Positions 6,410 to 9,084 of a stretch of 9,084 nucleotides of DNA are shown one piece after another. The DNA lies in the NCBI GenBank assembly GCA_020832965.1, contig JAJHRM010000100.1:1-9084 (forward strand), given 5' to 3'. The position numbers and the translations under genes were made by a program. The DNA comes from Thermofilum sp. (GTDB taxonomy: Archaea; Thermoproteota; Thermoprotei; Thermofilales; Thermofilaceae). Below the pieces are notes generated by a model, which saw only the letters and a program-made list of their open reading frames with translations, was not told the DNA's origin and did no database searches. Positions within the stretch are counted from its first letter, which is position 1. Every line of letters starts with the position of its first letter.

Positions 6410-6427
6410 GTGTACAATATTGTAAAC
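6410..6427. promoter_or_regulatory. Candidate VapB operator palindrome
   Basis: GTGTACAATATTGTAAAC is an 18-base palindrome with one mismatched pair; its core TACAATATTGTA (6413-6424) is perfect. It lies between the vapB TATA element and start codon, at or just upstream of the expected transcription start, where bound antitoxin would block transcription. Ribbon-helix-helix antitoxins typically bind such palindromes and autoregulate their operon. Confidence 0.55.
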
Positions 6428-6430
6428 AAT

Positions 6431-6440
6431 CTTATATACG
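6431..6440 (-). promoter_or_regulatory. TATA box of vapBC
   Basis: The minus strand reads CGTATATAAG, a good archaeal TATA box about 35 bases before the vapB ATG at 6400. Transcription would begin near 6408, next to the palindrome at 6410-6427, giving a leader just long enough to carry the AGGAGG site. Confidence 0.55.
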
Positions 6441-6726
6441 TTACTGTAGCGCTGGCATACTTTTAAAAAATAATAATGATCCAAGCGCGACAGTAAATAA
6501 TGCAATTGCAGGTCGTGCCAGGGACAAAAACCAAACACGGGAGGTGCCTGCCGTCTAGACGACCCACATTGGCGCGCTAGCATTATAACACCAAGACACA
6601 AAGCAAAACAATAACTGCACGTCGAGAAACATCCAAAACAGGGATAAATTGTGCGGTGAAGATAAAAACCATTAACAATCTTTTTTAGGTGCGGTAACAT
6701 TCAAACAATAGAGGTGAATGTGATCC
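6441..6726. other. Intergenic region between vapB and the DUF3782-type gene
   Basis: No gene can be supported here. The minus strand has an open frame running into vapB, but its predicted product is cysteine/tyrosine-rich without pattern and has no ribosome-binding site. A perfect 10-base palindrome CGTCTAGACG is at 6552-6561. Near the right edge a T6 tract (6680-6686) precedes GCGGTAACATT and the ribosome-binding site AGAGGTGA (6710-6717) of the next gene. No tRNA-like fold or C/D-box pair was convincing by eye. Confidence 0.4.
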
Positions 6727-7278
6727 ATGAGCTCCCAGCTCAAGCAGAGACTCCTAAAGCTCCTAAAGGAGGATGAAGAGTTCAGATATGCCGTAGCCGG
6801 GCTCCTCGGCCTAGAAGAAATACTGAAAAGGCTCGACAGACACGAAGAGCAACTCGTCAAGCTAAGGGAGGACATGAACAGGGGATTTGAACTCATTGAG
6901 AGAAGGATATCAGCGTTGGGGGCAAGATGGGGAATCCAGACCGAGGAAGCATTCAGAGAAGCACTAAAGGGAATACTTGAGAAAGAATTCGGCGTAAAGG
7001 TAGAAAGATGGGTCGCGAAAGACACAGAGGGAACAGTCTACGATTACCCAAGCGATGTAGAAATAGACATGGCCGTAAAGGATGACAAAACCATCCTAAT
7101 AGAGATATCCTCCCATATAAAAGCATCCGACATCCCAATCTTCAGGAGAAAAGCCCAATTCTACGAAAAAGCAACAGGCAAAAAACCAGGCAGACTAATA
7201 ATTGTCACCCCCTACGCCGACGAAAAAGCTATCGAAATAGCAAAAAAATTCGGAATAGAGATATACACAAAAGCATAA
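6727..7278 (+). CDS. DUF3782-type protein: coiled coil plus PD-(D/E)XK nuclease-like domain
   Basis: The 183-residue product has an N-terminal helical/coiled-coil part (residues 1-62: KQRLLKLLKEDEEF, EEILKRLDRHEEQLVKLREDM). A PD-(D/E)XK-type fold follows, with E74 in QTEEAFREAL, the core strand pair VEIDMAV (D114) and KTILIEISSH (E126), and a final strand/helix GRLIIVTPYADEKAIEIAKKFG. This layout is common in families of archaeal proteins of unknown role in Thermoproteota (DUF3782-like). In classical PD-(D/E)XK nucleases the motif after the strand is E-x-K; here it is E-I-S, so the lysine is missing or supplied from elsewhere (for example K133). ATG 6727 is preceded by AGAGGTGA at 6710-6717. 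Genes of this type often occur in many copies and near mobile regions. DNA binding or cleavage is inference; a catalytically dead member is possible. Confidence 0.65.
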   Translation: MSSQLKQRLLKLLKEDEEFRYAVAGLLGLEEILKRLDRHEEQLVKLREDMNRGFELIERRISALGARWGIQTEEAFREALKGILEKEFGVKVERWVAKDTEGTVYDYPSDVEIDMAVKDDKTILIEISSHIKASDIPIFRRKAQFYEKATGKKPGRLIIVTPYADEKAIEIAKKFGIEIYTKA

Positions 7279-7282
7279 TGCC

Positions 7283-7305
7283 ACGGCACACGCGTGCGCC
7301 GTTTT
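7283..7305 (+). terminator. GC-rich hairpin with T-run after the DUF3782-type gene
   Basis: ACGGCACACGCGTGCGCCGT (7283-7302) is a 20-base palindrome with one mismatched pair, starting 5 bases after the TAA at 7276-7278. It runs into TTTT (7302-7305). This resembles a hairpin-plus-U intrinsic terminator, which is less common in archaea. Because it is palindromic without a clear loop, it could also be a protein-binding site. Confidence 0.4.
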
Positions 7306-7410
7306 CCCGTGCAAGACTATGGACGGAATGTTATACAAGGAGGGATAGCGATAGCCCACGCCAAGAAAGCGCGCGCGTAGACAAAGTTGCTCGCACGTAG
7401 TAAAAAGGTG

Positions 7411-8052
7411 TTAGAAGAGCGGAAGCATTGGAAGCGACAGGAGGACAAGTATTGTCCCGTATATTGTGATAACGTAGATTATTTCTCTTTTGCTTTCCGG
7501 CCACTCCTTTTTCAGGATGAGCCTGGCGGGAAACGTTACCAGGCTGGAGATGTCTCTGAGGAGGGGGATCATGAATGCTGTTCTGCTACGGTACTCTAGG
7601 TATTTCTCCCCATACCTCCTAGTCATCGCGTTTTCCTCCATCGCGGCGGTTGAGACAATCGCCAGAGCCAGCAGGAGCCATGGGAGGCTTGGGGGCGGGA
7701 TATAGCCTCCCATGGGAGAGCCGAGGATGGAGGTGAGCATTAGGAGACCGTAGCTCCATAGCAGGAAGCCAAGGTACTGGGGGTGTCTCGAGTACCTGTA
7801 GATCCAGAAGGTCACGAGCCCGACGCCCATGAACTTCCCGTAGAGCCACGCCGTAGCTCCCAGGAAGAAGACGAAGAGCCCGGCACCCATAACGATGAAG
7901 CTTAGCGGGATCCATGCATCGATGCCTAGGAGACGGAAGAGTGCCACTAGCGCTATGTAAGGTAAGTAGACTATGCCCCCGAGCTTTAGGATCGCTGGTG
8001 AGGCGTCAAGCATTAGGATGCCGATGCCGGCTAGGAAGAACATCGAGTGCAC
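7411..8052 (-). CDS. Isoprenylcysteine/phospholipid methyltransferase-like membrane protein (C-terminal, catalytic half)
   Basis: The frame encodes a 213-residue integral membrane protein. It has several hydrophobic helices (about 3-15, 28-42, 48-70, 95-110, 122-138, 190-209) and the signature of the ICMT/PEMT methyltransferase superfamily: WIYRYSRHPQYLGFLLWSYG (83-102) with the R-H-P loop, then AMEENAMTRRYGEKYLEY (137-154) and RSRTAF. These residues form the S-adenosylmethionine site. The substrate in archaea of this type is not known; lipid or prenyl-type acceptors are the family pattern. The GTG at 8052 has no ribosome-binding site of its own, but ATG 8043 has GGTG six bases upstream. The sequence before it continues in another frame as a membrane-protein N-terminus (8006-8317), so this may be only the C-terminal part of a longer protein. 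The overlap of the two frames is 47 bases. Confidence 0.75.
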   Translation of the reverse strand: MHSMFFLAGIGILMLDASPAILKLGGIVYLPYIALVALFRLLGIDAWIPLSFIVMGAGLFVFFLGATAWLYGKFMGVGLVTFWIYRYSRHPQYLGFLLWSYGLLMLTSILGSPMGGYIPPPSLPWLLLALAIVSTAAMEENAMTRRYGEKYLEYRSRTAFMIPLLRDISSLVTFPARLILKKEWPESKREIIYVITIYGTILVLLSLPMLPLF

Positions 8053-8317
8053 CTAGGACAGTCAGCCTCCACCTATTGATCACGAAGCCGGTTATCATCA
8101 AGCTCAGCACGCATAAGAAAGCAACGTAGCCGAGCGGCCTGAGAGCCTGGACCAGCTCCTGAGCCTTGCCCCACTCGAAAGTTAAGCCGTAATCTGGGAA
8201 AAACTGCTTAAGGAGGCTGTCGGTCGCAATGGGGATCTCAACCGTGGCGTAAACAAGTGCGCTCGTGAACAGTGCGGACAATACGAGGGCAGCGAGTAAG
8301 CTTTGCCTATGCCCCAT
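8006..8317 (-). CDS. N-terminal membrane segments, probably the start of the methyltransferase, in another frame
   Basis: ATG at 8317 has AGGAGAAGG upstream and a TATA-like TTAAATACC at 8344-8352 on the minus strand. The 103-residue product has a hydrophobic helix SLLAALVLSALFTSALVYA (6-24), an extracytoplasmic-looking loop with aromatic residues, and a second helix LGYVAFLCVLSLMITGFVI (62-80). After RWRLTVLGAL the frame turns into a polar tail (LPSRHRHPNA) and stops. If one base is removed near 8044 (the G in CTCGATG), the protein runs from GAL straight into MFFLAGIGILMLD of the 7411-8052 methyltransferase, giving about 301 residues with a continuous transmembrane helix. Translational coupling of two subunits is the alternative. 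I favour a single gene carrying a one-base insertion. Confidence 0.55.
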   Translation of the reverse strand: MGHRQSLLAALVLSALFTSALVYATVEIPIATDSLLKQFFPDYGLTFEWGKAQELVQALRPLGYVAFLCVLSLMITGFVINRWRLTVLGALDVLPSRHRHPNA

Positions 8318-8343
8318 CCTTCTCCTAAAAGTTTACACGTAGA

Positions 8344-8352
8344 GGTATTTAA
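8344..8352 (-). promoter_or_regulatory. TATA-like promoter of the membrane methyltransferase gene
   Basis: The minus strand reads TTAAATACC, centred about 31 bases before the ATG at 8317. The predicted transcript start is near 8321, so the mRNA would be nearly leaderless, and the AGGAGAAGG just before the ATG would lie at its very 5' end. Confidence 0.35.
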
Positions 8353-8473
8353 CTTTAATCTTGGCAACCATGTTAGTTGCAGAGGCGAAACATTAGCGCG
8401 CGCTGAATTTAAAAGAGAAGTTGTCGCTGTCTTCAGATCCTTTTTAACGCGGAGCTGTGGAAGTCCAGCAAAG

Positions 8474-8482
8474 GTATATATT
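8474..8482 (+). promoter_or_regulatory. TATA box of the AbrB-PIN toxin-antitoxin operon
   Basis: GTATATATT is a strong TATA element whose centre lies about 27 bases before the ATG at 8505. Transcription should begin at or within a few bases of the start codon, so the mRNA is leaderless. No Shine-Dalgarno sequence precedes the ATG, which agrees. Confidence 0.6.
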
Positions 8483-8492
8483 CTAGTATTAC

Positions 8493-8502
8493 GTTGTACA
8501 AC
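8493..8502. promoter_or_regulatory. Candidate operator palindrome of the AbrB-type antitoxin
   Basis: GTTGTACAAC is a perfect 10-base palindrome between the TATA box and the start codon at 8505, just before the predicted transcription start. AbrB/SpoVT-type antitoxins usually repress their own operon by binding at the promoter, so this is a natural candidate site. It shares GTACAA with the vapB palindrome. Confidence 0.45.
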
Positions 8503-8504
8503 CA

Positions 8505-8768
8505 ATGGTTAAACTTAGGCTGAAGGTGGGTCCAAAGGGTCAGGTAGTTATCCCAAAGGTTCTGCGGGAGAAGTACGGCATTAGGGAAAACGGCTACGTC
8601 CTCGTGGAGGCTAGGGAGAACGAGCTCGCCATAGTGAAGGCACCGGGCATCGAGGAGACCCTTGGATGGATCAGGCAGAGGAGAGAAAAGCTGAGGGCGA
8701 AACAAGCCAAGCTAGGAGAGCTCGCGGAAGTAGACCTCGAGGAAGAGTTCAATGAAGATATTTATTGA
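8505..8768 (+). CDS. vapB: AbrB/SpoVT-type antitoxin (VapB family)
   Basis: The 87-residue protein has a SpoVT/AbrB swapped-hairpin DNA-binding domain at residues 3-46 with the signature KVGPKGQVVIPKVLREKYGI (7-26) followed by YVLVEA and LAIVKA strands. A helical, charged C-terminal tail (GWIRQRREKLRAKQAKL) and an acidic end (EVDLEEEFNEDIY) fit the part that wraps and inhibits a PIN toxin. The gene overlaps the next frame by 17 bases (8752-8768), and the downstream product is a PIN protein, so this is an antitoxin-toxin operon. It is expected to be autoregulated through the promoter palindrome at 8493-8502. The two genes are read from one leaderless transcript. Family assignment is firm; the exact partner specificity is not visible. 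Confidence 0.85.
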   Translation: MVKLRLKVGPKGQVVIPKVLREKYGIRENGYVLVEARENELAIVKAPGIEETLGWIRQRREKLRAKQAKLGELAEVDLEEEFNEDIY

Positions 8769-9084
8769 CGCCAGCCTCCTCATATACCTAAACGCACCTA
8801 TGCCAGATGAACAGGCACAACTAGTAGAAAACTTCTGGAAAAATATCCTAACCGAGCACAAGGGCTACACAAACATACTAGTCCTAGACGAAGTAGTCTA
8901 CATCTCGAGGAAGAAATACCAGGTCCCAGCAGAAGAAACCCTAGCATTCCTAGACCACGCAGTGCTGCCGTACCTCAAGCTACTACCACTAGGACCCGAG
9001 CTCTACCCCTACTTCAAGCACTACTTAGAAAAATACCACCTCAAGCCCTCCGACGCAATACACGCAGCCACAATCAACAAGTAC
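8752..9084 (+). CDS. vapC: PIN-domain toxin VapC, 3'-truncated by window edge
   Basis: The frame starts at ATG 8752, inside the end of the antitoxin gene, and is open to the last base of the window (111 residues shown). It begins KIFIDASLLIYL with the first catalytic aspartate D6, has an acidic pair in LVLDEVVYISRKKY (D46/E47), and LKPSDAIHAA with D101. These are the first three acidic positions of the PIN ribonuclease fold; the fourth (usually in a T/S-x-D motif after the next strand) would be just past the window. PIN toxins cleave RNA (often tRNA or rRNA) in a Mg-dependent way and are held inactive by the antitoxin. The codons are strikingly A-ending (CTA, CCA, GCA, ATA), unlike the C/G-ending herA, which suggests a different history. 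Confidence 0.85.
   Translation, partial: MKIFIDASLLIYLNAPMPDEQAQLVENFWKNILTEHKGYTNILVLDEVVYISRKKYQVPAEETLAFLDHAVLPYLKLLPLGPELYPYFKHYLEKYHLKPSDAIHAATINKY

Noticed and set aside
6552..6561. CGTCTAGACG palindrome in the intergenic region
   Set aside because: A perfect 10-base palindrome alone, far from any promoter element, can occur by chance, and no second copy was seen.
6401..6700. Minus-strand extension upstream of vapB (MLPHLKKIVNGFY..., Cys/Tyr-rich)
   Set aside because: The frame runs through the vapB promoter and operator. The real start is ATG 6400 with a strong AGGAGG site; the upstream part has no recognisable pattern.
7443..7457. GGACAA-GTA-TTGTCC hairpin
   Set aside because: It lies inside the methyltransferase coding sequence near its 3' end and needs no regulatory explanation.
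1..9084. CRISPR array or cas genes
   Set aside because: No regularly spaced repeats and no Cas motifs were seen; the CARF-like regulator alone is not evidence of a CRISPR locus.

Overview
The window looks like chromosomal DNA of a hyperthermophilic crenarchaeon (Thermoproteota). A Thermofilum-like genome is my best guess, but this is inference. The evidence is an archaeal NurA-HerA pair, frequent AGG/AGA arginine codons, TATA-box promoters with very short or absent leaders, GTG and TTG starts, T-rich gene ends, and several PIN-toxin modules. No tRNA, rRNA, CRISPR array or insertion sequence was recognised.

Layout. (a) 1-547, +: 3' end of an unrecognised protein gene, convergent with (b) 582-1731, -: a membrane-anchored, proline-rich protein of unknown function that is now split across reading frames. 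(c) 1853-2737, -: a regulator with a CARF-like N-terminus and a winged-helix C-terminus. It is divergent from (d) nurA (2992-3990) and herA (3987-5579), which are translationally coupled and encode a DNA-end-resection nuclease and its hexameric ATPase. (e) 5796-6400, -: a vapBC toxin-antitoxin operon in which both genes carry an apparent single-base deletion, with a palindromic operator candidate at the promoter. (f) 6727-7278, +: a coiled-coil plus PD-(D/E)XK nuclease-like protein (DUF3782 type). (g) 7411-8317, -: an integral-membrane isoprenylcysteine/phospholipid methyltransferase-like protein whose N-terminal half lies in another frame. (h) 8505-window end, +: a second toxin-antitoxin pair, with an AbrB/SpoVT-type antitoxin overlapping a PIN toxin that runs off the edge.

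Two themes stand out. First, nurA-herA sits next to a CARF-type regulator and between small toxin-antitoxin modules, with no mre11 or rad50 in view. That arrangement suggests an accessory or defence-like setting rather than the usual repair operon. Second, at least four ORFs or ORF pairs become normal-looking proteins if one base is added or removed, several at C/G runs. Either the underlying sequence has homopolymer errors, or this accessory stretch is decaying. The long core genes (nurA, herA, the CARF regulator) are intact.
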